From Adiantum capillus-veneris (lineage: Eukaryota; Streptophyta; Polypodiopsida; Polypodiales; Pteridaceae), in assembly GCA_014529385.2 (NCBI GenBank), contig CM043945.1, forward strand, positions 99,173,463 to 99,237,462: DNA of 64,000 nt, written 5' to 3'. Within the stretch, counting starts at the first letter, position 1, and each line of letters begins with the position of its first letter. The notes under the pieces were generated by a model. The model worked only from the letters and a program-made list of their open reading frames with translations, was not told the DNA's origin and searched no databases. Positions 1 through 9,651 of the stretch are shown piece after piece. A program made the position numbers and the translations under genes.

Positions 1-170
1 AATGCCCAGCTGCCCCACATTTCGCGCTCTCTCTCTCCTCCTACACGTGCAGCGCACTGTCCCACTCCTTCTCTCTCTCACGTGCTCTGCTCCTGCCCAC
101 AATCAACGGTGTCGTGTCCCGCACGTGCGCTGTCAGCACGCAATCAACGCTGCCACCTCCCGCCCACCAA

Positions 171-380
171 GTGAGTTCGTTGAAGAGGGTTAGTTTAGTT
201 AGCCTTGGTTAGGTTAGGTTAGCTGAGGTTAGATTAGGTTAGTTTAGTTAGCCTTGGTTAGGTTAGGTTAGCTGAGGTTAGATTAGGTTAGTGAGTTCGT
301 TGAAGATGGTTAGTTTAGTTAGCCTTGGTTAGGTTAGGTTAGTTGAGGTTAGATTAGGTTAGTTTAGTTACATTAGTTAG
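171..380. repeat. GGTTAG-rich minisatellite
   Basis: Three units of about 50-70 bp built from GGTTAG, TTTAGTTAG and GCTGAGGTTAG. The phrase GTGAGTTCGTTGAAGA recurs 120 bp apart (171 and 291), so a longer block was also duplicated. It resembles telomeric DNA only superficially: there is no run of the plant TTTAGGG heptamer. Confidence 0.85.
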
Positions 381-389
381 TTAGGCTAA

Positions 390-1191
390 GTTTTTTTTTT
401 AATCATTTAAAAAACAATAAAAAAGGAATAAAAAATAAAAATAACAAAAAATCCAATAAAAACCATTAACAAATCAAAAATTTAAAAAAGGGGTTTTGAA
501 AAATCACAAAAATATAGAAATTTTGTTTAAAAATCAAAAATTCACCAAAGAAAAACACAAAGAGAGTGAAAAATTCAAAAAAAACCAAAAATGGATCAGA
601 AAAAATCTCAATAAATCATAAAAATTTCATAAAACCATCAAAAATTCCATAAAAATTAAAAACTTCATTAAAATTCAAAACCTTTCCAAAAAATCATTAA
701 AAATACCAAAATTTTTAGAAAATTTAAAATTTCACACAAAAATTAAGAAAAATAAAAAGAAAGTCGTCGAAAGTGTCAGAAAAGGCTAGAAAGACCCCAA
801 AAAAAGGCAGATTTAGCAGAAAGGCATCGTCAAAAAAAATCACACACAAGCAAATCAAAAGCCAAAAAGCAAAGTCGGACAGCACACCGCACAAAGTGAA
901 CCAAATTAGCAGAAGAACAACTGAAACCGACCAACTTGAAGCTGTGAGCAGCAAAAACAAATTTCGTGCTCGGGTTTGGAAAGTGCAGCCACAATTCAGT
1001 CAAGAAGCTAGAAGTGAACGTGCCACGCTATAAATTTGCTAGTGCAAGCAATTGCATTAAAAATCCAACTTCTAATTGGACGAACAGGGGCCACTCTCAT
1101 GTGATTGTAGATTAAGCTAGTACAAGTAGCAAAAATTCTCATAATCGATACCAAAATCTGCTAGGGAACAGTTTTTACAGAACAAGCCGAC
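390..1191. other. A-rich spacer, no gene recognised
   Basis: Strongly A-rich on the plus strand, with repeated AAAAATC and AAAATTC words up to about 760, then less biased sequence. Short ORFs on both strands (for example 773-1033, lysine-rich) follow from base composition. No primer-binding site or LTR edge was found that would give the 5' end of the retroelement that follows. Confidence 0.5.
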
Positions 1192-2034
1192 ATGGACTCA
1201 AATCGAGCTGAGAATTCAAGTACAACAGAGCAAGCTAGTAGCAGTGGCAACAGCAGTACAACTGCAACTGAGCAGATTTTATAGCTATATGGCTACAATG
1301 GAGATAAAGTCTTATACACAGATTTGGAAGGTCATAGGTATCTTATGAGCAGCCAAAGCAACACAGGAGCTAAGATCCTATTGATCAAAGTAAAGCCAAA
1401 TTCAGAGAACTCCTAGATGTTCACAAACTTCAGTGGATCCAGGTATTACAAGCTCAAAGATGAAGTGCAGATAGAAGTGCAAAAAATCAACCCAAGTGTT
1501 TATCTAGAAATCTGGACAAGCCAGCAAAACATACAATTGGTGCATATGCAATCAGGGTCATTATACATGGATTACAATGGTCAGATCTATAGTCGAGAAC
1601 CAGAATATATTGCAAGATCAACAGATCAACCAATAGGAGCCAGTCTAATTGGAGAATTGAGTCAAAGACAGTACAAAGGTCAAGAGAGAGCAGTCTATAG
1701 CTTGATGCTTAGTGTTTTGAAAGAAGATGCCGAAAATTTGGCAAGCATAGAAGTAGAAACTTCTCAGGTAGAGCTTGACATGACAGAATCAAATGAAATA
1801 CCACTAGTCATGGTGTATTGCTCAGATTGTGGACGAAAAGGTAGACATTCTGTTGAAGATTGTCCAAGAAATCCAGACAACAGGGACATATCAACTACCA
1901 AGCAAGGCACAAAGAAAATTGGAAATGCAAATCTCAATGTAAGTGCATCTAACTTGTCACTTTTAATGCAATCGGATGATTCTGCATTACCATTAAAAGC
2001 ACCAGTAAACACTGCAAGTTCAAAATCAGCATAA
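1192..2034 (+). pseudogene. Gag-like protein with CCHC zinc knuckle, two in-frame stops
   Basis: One reading frame runs from an ATG at 1192 to a TAA at 2032 and is broken by TAG codons at 1282 and 1414. The longest open part begins at the ATG at 1417 (205 codons). A Ser/Thr-rich N-terminus is followed by a segment of unknown fold. Near residue 90 is a motif, IGELSQRQYKGQERAVYSL, that recurs in the next ORF. A CX2CX4HX4C knuckle (CSDCGRKGRHSVEDC, codons 1819-1863) follows. Such knuckles bind nucleic acid in retroelement Gag proteins and plant pararetrovirus capsid proteins. The rest of the sequence matches no family I can name. It lies upstream of a protease-like segment in the same orientation, so a decayed retroelement or pararetrovirus-like gag is the best inference. 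Confidence 0.5.
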
Positions 2035-2037
2035 AGA

Positions 2038-2673
2038 TGCACAGGCACCTGAAAAGCTTAAAATTGATTCTTGGAACAACAAATTCTTGCATGAATCTGG
2101 TCAAGGTGTCCAGATATCACCAAAGGTTGAAAAGACTGTTAGGTTTGCAAATGATTTTGCATCCACTTTCACAAGTGTGCAATCATTCACGAGTCTAAGG
2201 GACACATCAAACACAATGATGTTAGCATTGTATGGTACACATAATTCATATGCACAGTACAAAAAGGATCAACCAGTGTTTGACGACCCACATACCATTA
2301 CATAGAAGTGCATCCAGTGATAGATCAGAAAGGATGGTTCATTTCAGAGGAAAGAATCTATTATAGCCCATCCTCTCTAGAGCTGAAGGATATTACCCGA
2401 GTCAAGCCAAAAATCTGTTCAGAGCCAAACTCTCCTCCATCGGAAATCGATCTTCAATGTTGTGACCAAACGAGCATATACTTTGACCAAAACAGTCGTA
2501 GAGAGTCTAGCATCTATGATGCCTTGGGTCGTGAAACCATAGAAGCTCATATCATAGGAGACCCATGGGATAGAAAATATCAGGGCAAAGATAATGCTAT
2601 CTACAGCTTGACTTGGGGAATAATTTGTCATGTTTCAAGGAGATACATAGGAAACTATGCAGAAGGTTTATAG
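2038..2673 (+). pseudogene. Degenerate continuation, second copy of the IYSL motif
   Basis: Two open stretches in different frames (to 2305, then 2308-2673) imply at least one frameshift or stop. The second contains IIGDPWDRKYQGKDNAIYSL, clearly related to the motif in the preceding ORF (IG-D/E-x3-R-x-Y-x-G-x-D/E-x-A-V/I-YSL). The protein therefore seems built from repeated domains of one unknown fold. The flanking text (SEERIYYSPSSLELKD; QTSIYFDQNSRRESSIYD) is rich in Tyr, Ser and acidic residues. No catalytic motif is visible, and function is unknown. Confidence 0.4.
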
Positions 2674-2799
2674 ATGCCAAACATCAATAGTGCTACCCAA
2701 AGTGTACCTTCACGGTCCCAAAAGGTGAGACTAAACCAGAGCCAAACAATTTTGAATTCATAAAGCAGGCTATAGTGATCACCCTAGGAAGGGGGGAGC

Positions 2800-3210
2800 T
2801 GTAAATCCATCAAAATTAGCTCATGTACCAGAAAATGCTACACTAGCTAGAAGCCCTAGAGCCTCTAGTCAACAGACCCCTTCAAGGTAGAAACCATTGA
2901 AAGATCATATGGTTATTGGAAGTTTCCAATTGACCCACATTCCATCAGAGTCTGCAGACAAATGTCTCTATGAAGATCATCAGGGACAAAAGTTTCAACT
3001 AATCTCCACAAGTCAAAGCCAAAGCCGACAAATCCAATAGTGTTCAAACAGCTACATGAGATCAAGCTCACATACGCATATCAAGATGCGGATGGCAAAG
3101 AATACCAACAGGTTCAAGAACTTTTACAAAACCCTACGGATGGCCCAACTAAAGTCAAAGACTATCTGAAGATGATGCAAAGCTTCAAGCTGCCAGAACA
3201 GGTGGCATAA
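2800..3210 (+). pseudogene. Degenerate coding remnant between repeated-domain ORFs and protease
   Basis: Short open pieces in shifting frames read as coding-like text (VIGSFQLTHIPSESADKCLY; later YAYQDADGKEYQQVQELL and KVKDYLKMMQSFKLPEQVA before a TAA at about 3208). The VIG start may be a third, badly decayed copy of the upstream domain. Composition (Gln, Lys and Ser rich) matches the neighbours. No family is recognised. Confidence 0.3.
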
Positions 3211-3222
3211 AAGTCAAAGTCA

Positions 3223-3979
3223 ATGGGAGCTAAAGTCCAGAAAGCGACACAAAGGTCACCACCAAAATCTCCTCCGAAGAGACAGATTCTGCAGGAAAGT
3301 ACTGTGGATCTTTTAAGATCAAAGATTACTCAGATGCAGGAGGACAATGCTCAACAATTGCAAAAAAGTGTAGTATCACAGTCATACGAGTCAACATCAA
3401 TTGAAGTAGGTGATCAAAGCAAAGAAAATACAGATAAAGCTCAACCAAAGGACACAACCACTCTTGAGACAATCAAGTGCAACATTGTTGGTGAAAACGA
3501 AGAAAAGCTGTCAAGAGAAGTAAAGCTAGATTTTCACTTAGACAAGAACCTCATGTCTTTTCGCACTTGGAAAAGATGTGGCCAAACACAACTGGAAGAA
3601 GCTCCTGAATTTGGTGAGCATATCAGGAAATAAACGAGCAAAATGCTGGGGAATCGTCTCCACCACCATTGAAGTAAGCTCACAGATCATCATAGCTCAA
3701 TTCCATGTGATAACAGCAAAAGCTATGCCAAACAACATCATAATGGAAATGCCAATGGCCCAGAAGATGCAATCTTCAGAGACAACCAAGAATGAAGACC
3801 AAGATTGGTCACCCACCGATGACAGCACAAGGTCCTCAAGCACAATTCAAATGGAAGATCTTATTGAAGATGATTCATCTTCATCGAACAGAATTGCAGA
3901 AGAGCTTAAAGCAAATCAGGCAATAATAAGTGCAAATCAAACAGAGCAAAGGGCAACCACGATAGCTATTGAGCAGTGA
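3223..3979 (+). pseudogene. Basic linker and possible protease-fold remnant, frameshifted
   Basis: The first frame (ATG 3223 to 3633) begins with a Lys/Pro/Ser-rich stretch (QRSPPKSPPKRQIL) and a Gln-rich, possibly helical segment. Near its end, about 3480-3600, it reads as beta-strand-like text (REVKLDFHLDKNLMSF). The second frame (3578-3979) picks up with ISGNKRAKCWGIVSTTIEV and QIIIAQFHVI, an alternation of hydrophobic strands reminiscent of a retropepsin lobe, then an acidic Ser-rich tail. The overlap implies a frameshift at about 3580-3640. No D-T/S-G triad is present, so the protease reading is weak. Confidence 0.3.
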
Positions 3980-4211
3980 ATGCCACCAAAGCTAGAAGTA
4001 AAGAAGAACAAGGTTACAGACAACCAGGAGGAAATAGGAAGTCCAAAGATCCAGTCATTGCCAACTAGATCAGTTGATAAAAGTCAGTTTGGAAAACAGA
4101 CTCTCAAGCCACCCTCCATAGAGACATAGTTAGATCAAGATGAGACCATGGCAAAAGCAAGACAAAGATCTTCAATAGAACGAAACAACAAGAATAGCTA
4201 TAGTCCTCAGT

Positions 4212-4505
4212 ACTACAAAAGGAGCAAGTGTCAGATGCAATGCTCTACTGCATAAAGAAGCAAAGTGTGATATGGTTTCAGACAACATCCAGAGCATTCT
4301 AGAGAGTACTCAAGACAAACCAGGTAACAGAGAAATCATAGGTAAGGATACAGGTCAAGAAGAAATGGTTGCTACCCTTAGCATCCAAAATCATAAAGAG
4401 CAAGTAAAGTTTCAGGTGAAGCCTTCAAAGGAAATGCTTGCAGATCTCATCATTGGACATCAGTGGTTAGACCAACACAAAGCATACAAAGAGATAAAAT
4501 GCTAA
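4212..4505 (+). pseudogene. Retropepsin-like domain lacking the catalytic triad
   Basis: The open frame runs through 4212-4505. It holds a hydrophobic strand, the text ALLHKEAKCDMVSDNI, a middle part with KVKFQV-like strands (EQVKFQVKPSKEM), and the ending DLIIGHQWLDQHKA. That ending matches the usual C-terminal signature of retroelement aspartic proteases (IxG-x2-WL-x2-H). At the position of the family's D-T/S-G active site the sequence reads H-K-E (4251-4259), so the domain cannot be catalytic as written. Retropepsins cut retroelement polyproteins, and this copy is presumed dead. The partial fold match is by eye only. Confidence 0.45.
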
Positions 4506-4566
4506 TACTCTCTTTTCCAAGACGAAGCCAGCAACATTTATAGGTACCATTAATGCTAGATTAGAT

Positions 4567-4783
4567 TTGCAGAAGTCACAAGAATCGAATATAAGTCTTG
4601 TACACAAAGGTAAAGCTAAAGTGGACCCTCCACCGATTAGCAAAGAAGGTGTGACAGCATATGCCTCTATATCAAAGAACCCCCGTGGATCAGATACTTC
4701 TAGCAAGTCAAGCTTTCAAAACTTCAAGTCAATTGCTAACCCAACTGAAACCTCTAAGAAGACACCCAGAAAAGCAAAGATAT
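4567..4783 (+). pseudogene. Ser/Lys-rich ORF split by the copia insertion (left part)
   Basis: An open frame of low complexity (Ser, Lys, Pro, Thr) and no recognised domain. It stops artificially inside the inserted element. If the copia element and one copy of its 5-bp duplication are set aside, the same frame stays open on the far side from 8254 to a TAA at about 8395. This shows that the coding stretch existed before the insertion. Function unknown; probably part of the same decayed retroelement polyprotein. Confidence 0.45.
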
Positions 4784-4975
4784 TGAAGTAGTACGAGCTG
4801 AAGTGCGACGCGAGAGAGAGTGCAAGAAGAAGAGCACGACGATATGGTGAACTCGCTCTACTGTAATGTGTAGAGCATAGTGAGTTCTTGTTAGGTTTTA
4901 ACAAAAGAATATGTGTACATACCTGGCGACCCGCCCACTTACCTGGGCGACCACATTGAGTTTTATACCCCAACA
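4784..4975 (-). repeat. 3' LTR of copia element
   Basis: 192 bp. On the minus strand it begins TGTTGGGGTATAAAAC and ends with TACTTCA. A TATAAAA lies only a few bases inside the LTR start (4961-4967). In the partner LTR the same place reads TATTAAG. Confidence 0.93.
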
Positions 4976-4986
4976 ACCTCCCACTT
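4976..4986 (-). other. Polypurine tract of copia element
   Basis: The minus strand reads AAGTGGGAGGT directly before the LTR start. This is the expected position and composition for the plus-strand DNA primer of an LTR retrotransposon. Confidence 0.8.
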
Positions 4987-5064
4987 AAAGTCCAATGTGG
5001 TACTTTAAGTGTGAGAGAAGCTACTATACAAGCTAATATACAAGAGATGTAGAGAAGTGATGTA

Positions 5065-5499
5065 CTACCCTACACCTAACTGCTTGCGAAAATGCGCAAA
5101 GCTCTCTGAGGTAAGTCCTTTTGTAAGTAGATCAGCAGGATTTTCTGTGGTGTGAACTTTGACAAGCTGAAGTTGCTTATCCTCGAGCATTTCCCTGATG
5201 AAATGATACTTCACATCCACATGCTTTGTCTTTGAGTGATAAACTGGATTGCGAGCCAATTGTATAGCACTTTGACTATCACAATATAACACAGGCATCT
5301 CTTCTTTGAAAACACTAAACGCTTCATCCTTGTGCTTGAGAAAGTAAACCCATACTTTCCTCGAGTAATCACCTATAAATGTCATAAAGTAAGAAGCTCC
5401 CCCTAGAGATAGGTTAGGCATAGGTCCACACAAATCACTATGAACAAGTGCCAACTGTGTATCTCTTCTATTGCTTCTATGCTTATGTGGCTGCTGTGT
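5065..5499 (-). pseudogene. Copia integrase N-terminal core fused to RNase H C-terminus
   Basis: The frame continues from the upstream gag-protease frame past the stop at 5500. The first part is the start of the integrase core: the first catalytic Asp lies in HSDLCGPM, followed by ASYFMTFIGDYSRKVWVYF and KHKDEAFSVFKEE. The text then switches directly to the end of the RNase H domain: LYCDSQSAIQLARNPVYHSK, HVDVKYHFIREML, and ENPADLLTKGL before the stop. The second and third integrase acidic residues, the whole RT and most of RNase H are absent. The junction keeps the frame. Integrase normally inserts the cDNA and RNase H degrades template RNA. This fused remnant should do neither. Confidence 0.9.
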
Positions 5500-6321
5500 T
5501 TACTTACCATACAGACAATGTTCACAGAATTCAAAATCATTACATGAAAAGCCAGGCAAATAACCAGAACGAGACAAGATTTCCATTCCCTTCTTGGACA
5601 TATGTCCTAACCGGCTATGCCACAAAGAAACGTTCGGCTGCTCGGTTACATTGATTACATTTTTAGAGACATTTGATACATAAATCATGTAAAGTCCTCC
5701 AGACTTTACTCCATGTGCTACTGTCATAGAACCCTTGGATATCTTCCACATGTTCTGTCCAAAAGTGGTGACGTAGCCAGCATCATCAAGTAAACCTGTG
5801 TTGATCAAGCTCTTTGTAATTGCGGGAACATGTCTCACATTCTTCAGCGTGAAAGAAGAGCCATTCTGAAACTTCAATTGAACATCTCCAACACCTAAGA
5901 TCTCACATGTCTGCCCATTGCCTAGCCGAACATGATCTTTAGTGGTCACATAAGAGGTAAACCACTCCTTGTTTGGAGACACATGAAGTGATGCCCCTGA
6001 GTCTATAATCCAGTCACTCAGTGCATTTCCATCAGATGCTGTAAGAAAAGCTGAGTCCATTGTATTCTTCAAGAAGTAGATGTCTCCTGACACTAGACTT
6101 TCATCCTCTGCAACAGTGTTTGTCACATTTATTTCTTGAATCTTCACTGAGGACTTGTTCTTCTCACCATGGTCTTCAGCTTTCTCTTTGCCTTTTTCTG
6201 CTTTCCATTCTCTGCAGTCTCTTTTCATGTGACCCTTCTTGCCACAATGGTAGCATTCTATGTCACTCTTGCCTTTAGCACTGCGGGACTTGCTACAAGA
6301 CTGATTCCTCTTTCCACCTTT
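5500..6321 (-). pseudogene. Copia gag zinc knuckle, protease and pre-integrase domain
   Basis: Translated on the minus strand in the same frame as gag. In order: the CCHC knuckle CYHCGKKGHMKRDC (about 6258-6217), a Lys/Glu-rich linker, the aspartic protease with an intact active-site motif WIIDSGASLHV and downstream strands (VRLGNGQTCEILGVGDVQ), then the GAG pre-integrase region with its zinc-binding pattern (LWHSRLGHMS ... CEHCLYGK). A TAA at 5500 ends it just before the integrase core. The domains are those of a Tnt1/Sto-type plant copia polyprotein. The protease residues themselves look intact; the damage lies in the flanking stops. Confidence 0.92.
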
Positions 6322-6957
6322 TTACTTTTCTTTGGTCCTTCCCCTAACAACTAAGGATGTTCCTTTGCCTTTGTCCATTGTCCTTCTATTGCTTTCTTCA
6401 GTAAGCAGACTTCCTTCTACACCTGCTATGTTCAAACCATCTGGAGGTGCAAAATTACTCAAAGTTGTGCGAAAAGTGTCCCAACTTTCCGGCAATGTGA
6501 TCAACAGGAACATAGCTCTAACAGGTTCATCAAACTTGACACCTTGAGCTGACAACTGACTATAGATTGTGTTGAATTCATTCAGATGATTGGACATAGG
6601 TGTCCCTTCTTTCATCTTCAAGTCAACAAGCTTCTTAAGCCAGTATACCTGTGAAGCTGCACTCTGCTTCTCATAAAGATCACTCAGCTTTAACCATGCT
6701 TGATAAGCCGACATCTCGTCTGCTGCATTGAAGTAAACGCTTTCTGCCAAAGTCAGCATAATGGTAGAAAGTGCCAATTCATCCATTTCGCTCCATTCAT
6801 CTTCGTCCATATTTTCTAGTTTTATCCCCTTGAGCTTTATAGGTTTTATATGCTTCTTTTGTACCAACACGTGCCAAATCTGCTTCTTCCACAATGGAAA
6901 ATTGGTTCCATCCATCTTCTTAATATTGTAAAGAGCAGTGTCCTGTGATCCAGCCAT
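6322..6957 (-). pseudogene. Copia Gag (UBN2-type capsid domain)
   Basis: Begins with an ATG at 6957 and runs 211 codons to a TAA in place of a sense codon. The text is typical of plant copia Gag: MDGTNFPLWKKQIWHVL near residue 15, ALSTIMLTLAESV, then AYQAWLKLSDLYEKQS, YWLKKLVDLKMKEG, HLNEFNTIYSQLSAQG and LITLPESWDTFRTTLSN. The protein forms the virus-like particle that packages element RNA. Here the stop at the C-terminus separates the capsid part from its zinc knuckle, which follows in the same frame. The ATG is the natural start because it opens the conserved Gag N-terminus. Confidence 0.93.
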
Positions 6958-8042
6958 AGCTACGCTTCACAGTAGTTTACTTTCCTGGGAAAAATTCGGC
7001 AGAGTTTCCCCTGTAAACTGACCTCTGAACCAATATCAACCTGTCAAATGAACCAAGAAAGCTTCAGATTCTGCATAAATTTCGGCAGAGTCTCCTTTGT
7101 AAAATGGCTCTGGTGTACTCAAAAAACAGACCAAAAAACAGCTCAAAAGACACTGTCTCTCTAACAGTGTAAGCTACGGGTAAACCTGTCCTACACCTGT
7201 ACTGTCTCTCACTGTCCTATCACTGTCCTGTAAGCATAGACTGTGACAATGCCTCAATGGCAGTAAAGCAAAGATGCAATCCCAACTATCTAACTCACAG
7301 TCAATACATCCTAGCTGCCTATCTAAGGGTGCTCGAGGGATCGCTCCAAGACCTGTATCACCCAAAAGAATCTCAACATTCGAGAATCCCCCAGCTCAAT
7401 AAAACCTCACTCGACCCTCAACAAAGGCTGCAGTAAATCTGACAGTACATAGACTTCCCACAAAGTCATACATCCACAAATTTCGCACTATATGTTGTAA
7501 CCGCTGCGGCGGTTGTTTGCTACGTGACTCACAGCCAGCAAACCCTCAACAAACATACATCATCTCTGACAATACATCCCATGTGGAAGTACCTGCAATG
7601 ATAGGATGAAATCTGGAATATCAAGCAGCAAACACAAGCTACCTGATGAACTAGTGGATGTCGCCTACAGTCTGTGTGTAGATGCGCCCGTGTCGTATGT
7701 GACACGCCTCCGAGAACTGTGAGCCGTCCTTCGATGTGTAGACGCCACAAATCAACACTCTGGGAGTGTCGATATCCTCAGCACCTACAGTCGTAGGCCG
7801 AAAAACCCAAATTTGCAGAGTCGGATCTGCACCCGCCGAGACCACGTAGTCGAAAATGGCCTGCGCAGACCTTTGTCGAAGCCGAACGGTGGCCGAGATG
7901 ACCTCAGAATGAAATTCTGAGAACACCGAGTCCTTCGGGTTCACCCACAGGATTTGGGGTCGTGTCTTCGCCAATCGAATTTCACTCCAATGTGAGCTGG
8001 TGACTCTAGCCTCCTGCAGTGATGCCCCGAGCCTCGATCTGA
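6958..8042 (-). other. Leader of copia element between primer site and gag
   Basis: About 1.1 kb without a recognised domain. A 107-codon minus-strand ORF (7974-7651) has no recognisable family. Near 6960-7100 the phrase GGCAGAGT(T/C)(T/C)CC occurs twice with a neighbouring TTTGTAAA-like word. Long untranslated leaders are common in plant copia elements. Confidence 0.6.
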
Positions 8043-8054
8043 GCTCTGATACCA
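8043..8054 (-). other. Primer-binding site, initiator Met-tRNA type
   Basis: The minus strand reads TGGTATCAGAGC two bases after the 5' LTR end. This is the standard plant primer site complementary to the 3' end of initiator Met-tRNA. It fixes the transcription direction of the element as minus. Confidence 0.95.
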
Positions 8055-8056
8055 GT

Positions 8057-8248
8057 TGAAGGAGTACGAGCGAAAGTGCAACGCGAGAGAGAGTGCGAGA
8101 AGAAGAGCACGACGATATGGTGAACTCGCTCTACTATAATGTGTAGAGCATAGTGAGTTTTTATTAGGTTTTAACAAAAGAATATGTGTACATACCTGGC
8201 GGCCCGCCCACTTACCTGGGCGACCACATTGGGCTTAATACCCCAATA
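8057..8248 (-). repeat. 5' LTR of copia element
   Basis: 192 bp, the partner of 4784-4975. The terminal TG is altered on the minus strand (TATTGGGG instead of TGTTGGGG) and the TATA-like word is mutated, so this LTR may be a poor promoter. Confidence 0.93.
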
Positions 8249-8253
8249 GATAT

Positions 8254-8970
8254 ATCAGCCCAAGTACTCAAGGAAGCAAAGGAAAGTCAAGCAAGTGTTT
8301 GTTTTGAGCAATTTAATCAAAGTCAATGATCCAGTTTGGATTAGGGACGAGAAATCAACACAAAAAGACAAACGCATGGGATGGATAGCATCATAATGGA
8401 GCTTAAAAGAACAGGAGTACTATGGAAGTAACAGATAGATATGGTACCAAAACCTGAGGTAAGGGTATATGAAGTAACATCAAGTCCCTCCCAAGAAAGG
8501 AGGCCCACAAGGTATCAACCTCGACAATATCCTACGATACCTAAGCAGCAGGTATACAACAGAACAACATCGAAAGATGCTAAACCCACAATTCTCAAGA
8601 GGATACAGAACAAAGATGGATCTCAAAGAATGTTCCTCTTGGACAAGGATTCTACACAGGTTATACAAAGATTTGGTTACCAGTCAACCAGAAGCCAATT
8701 GCAGCTACACCAGACCTGCATGAAGATATGAAGAGATCAACAAGACCTAGGGATCAACAAAGTCAACAAAGGAGATACAAAGGTCATCAAAAGATTTGGA
8801 TTCCTAAGTCTTCCCATGCTCCTAATCAAAAGCCAAATGCCGACAGTGAACAGAGGCCTACAACAACATCAAAGACTCCTATCGACAACACGCCCCATTG
8901 GAGAATCAAACAGATAATGGGATTTCACCGTCAAAGAAGGACAACCCAACCAATGCGAATGCAGATTTGA
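8254..8970 (+). pseudogene. Right part of the split ORF and basic C-terminal ORFs of outer retroelement
   Basis: The frame interrupted by the copia element continues to a TAA at about 8395. Two further open stretches follow (8441-8731 and 8728-8970) that are rich in Arg, Lys, Gln, Thr and Pro (for example RRPTRYQPRQYPTIPKQQ; QQSQQRRYKGHQKIWIPKS). Such basic, disordered text could bind nucleic acid. No reverse transcriptase, RNase H or integrase motif is visible between here and the LTR-like sequence at 10.6 kb. The outer element is therefore either non-autonomous or has lost its pol. Confidence 0.35.
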
Positions 8971-9651
8971 ATAATATAAACAGGTATGGCAAAAGAAACC
9001 TTCAATGCCAACTTGGTCCTTCAGTAATCCTCTTTTTGTGGATTCAAGCTTACTTTTACCTAAAGAAATGTTTGTAGTAAGCACAAGAATGTAAAATTCA
9101 AGTCGCAAGGGTGCAAAAAACACTCTTTGGCTTAGTCAGAGTCGGCTTGTTGAGCCATAAAATGAACAAAGCATTCGTCCCAAAACTTCAAATGATACTA
9201 AACTCTGTGCTAAGAGTCGTAGTTATTAGGCTTACGCTCAAGCTGGAAGAGTTGAGCATATCTAAGTCATTTTTCTCATGCTGGATGAGATGAGGATAAG
9301 AGTCGAAGTCCATTAACTTACAATTGGTGGAGTGTCGTAGAGTCCAACACTCACGCTCAGTGCACAGTAAGATGAGAGCACATATACTTGTCAACAAAAA
9401 CCATTCTTAAAGGGTTGCCAGCTTACAAGCCATGTCATATGCTTTTATAGCTACACCATCTTTTTGAATTACCCCTCAAAATCTTTCTTGCACAGCATAT
9501 TGTTTTCCATGCATTTCTGGGTATGCATAAATAGGATGTCCCATCATTGGACATATACATGAGGCACTCTTTTTTGCTTCCACCTATGCACCTTGAGTGA
9601 ACTACAACAAGCAAACCAATGTCATGCTAACCGAAAAGTTATGCAGTGGAG
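8971..9651. other. No gene recognised
   Basis: Short ORFs only on both strands, none with a recognisable motif. It lies in the 3' part of the outer retroelement, between its basic ORFs and the stem-loop array. Confidence 0.4.

Larger units (their letters stand above)
4784..8248 (-). mobile_element. Ty1/copia LTR retrotransposon, internally deleted
   Basis: Two 192-bp direct repeats bound the element (13 differences by hand count, about 93% identical), with 5-bp duplications GATAT at 4779-4783 and 8249-8253. On the minus strand the order is 5' LTR (8248-8057), initiator-Met primer site, a leader of about 1.1 kb, gag, protease, truncated integrase, RNase H end, polypurine tract and 3' LTR. A single reading frame carries all coding parts. 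It has two in-frame stops (TAA at 6322-6324 and 5500-5502) and an in-frame deletion that removes most of integrase and all of RT. It is therefore non-autonomous and old, and it sits inside the decayed retroelement at 1.2-10.6 kb. Confidence 0.95.

Noticed and set aside
171-380. Telomeric repeat array
   Set aside because: GGTTAG words are mixed with other words in 50-70-bp units; the plant TTTAGGG heptamer is not repeated.
7651-7974. Accessory gene in the copia leader
   Set aside because: 107 codons without motif; leaders of this length commonly contain chance ORFs.
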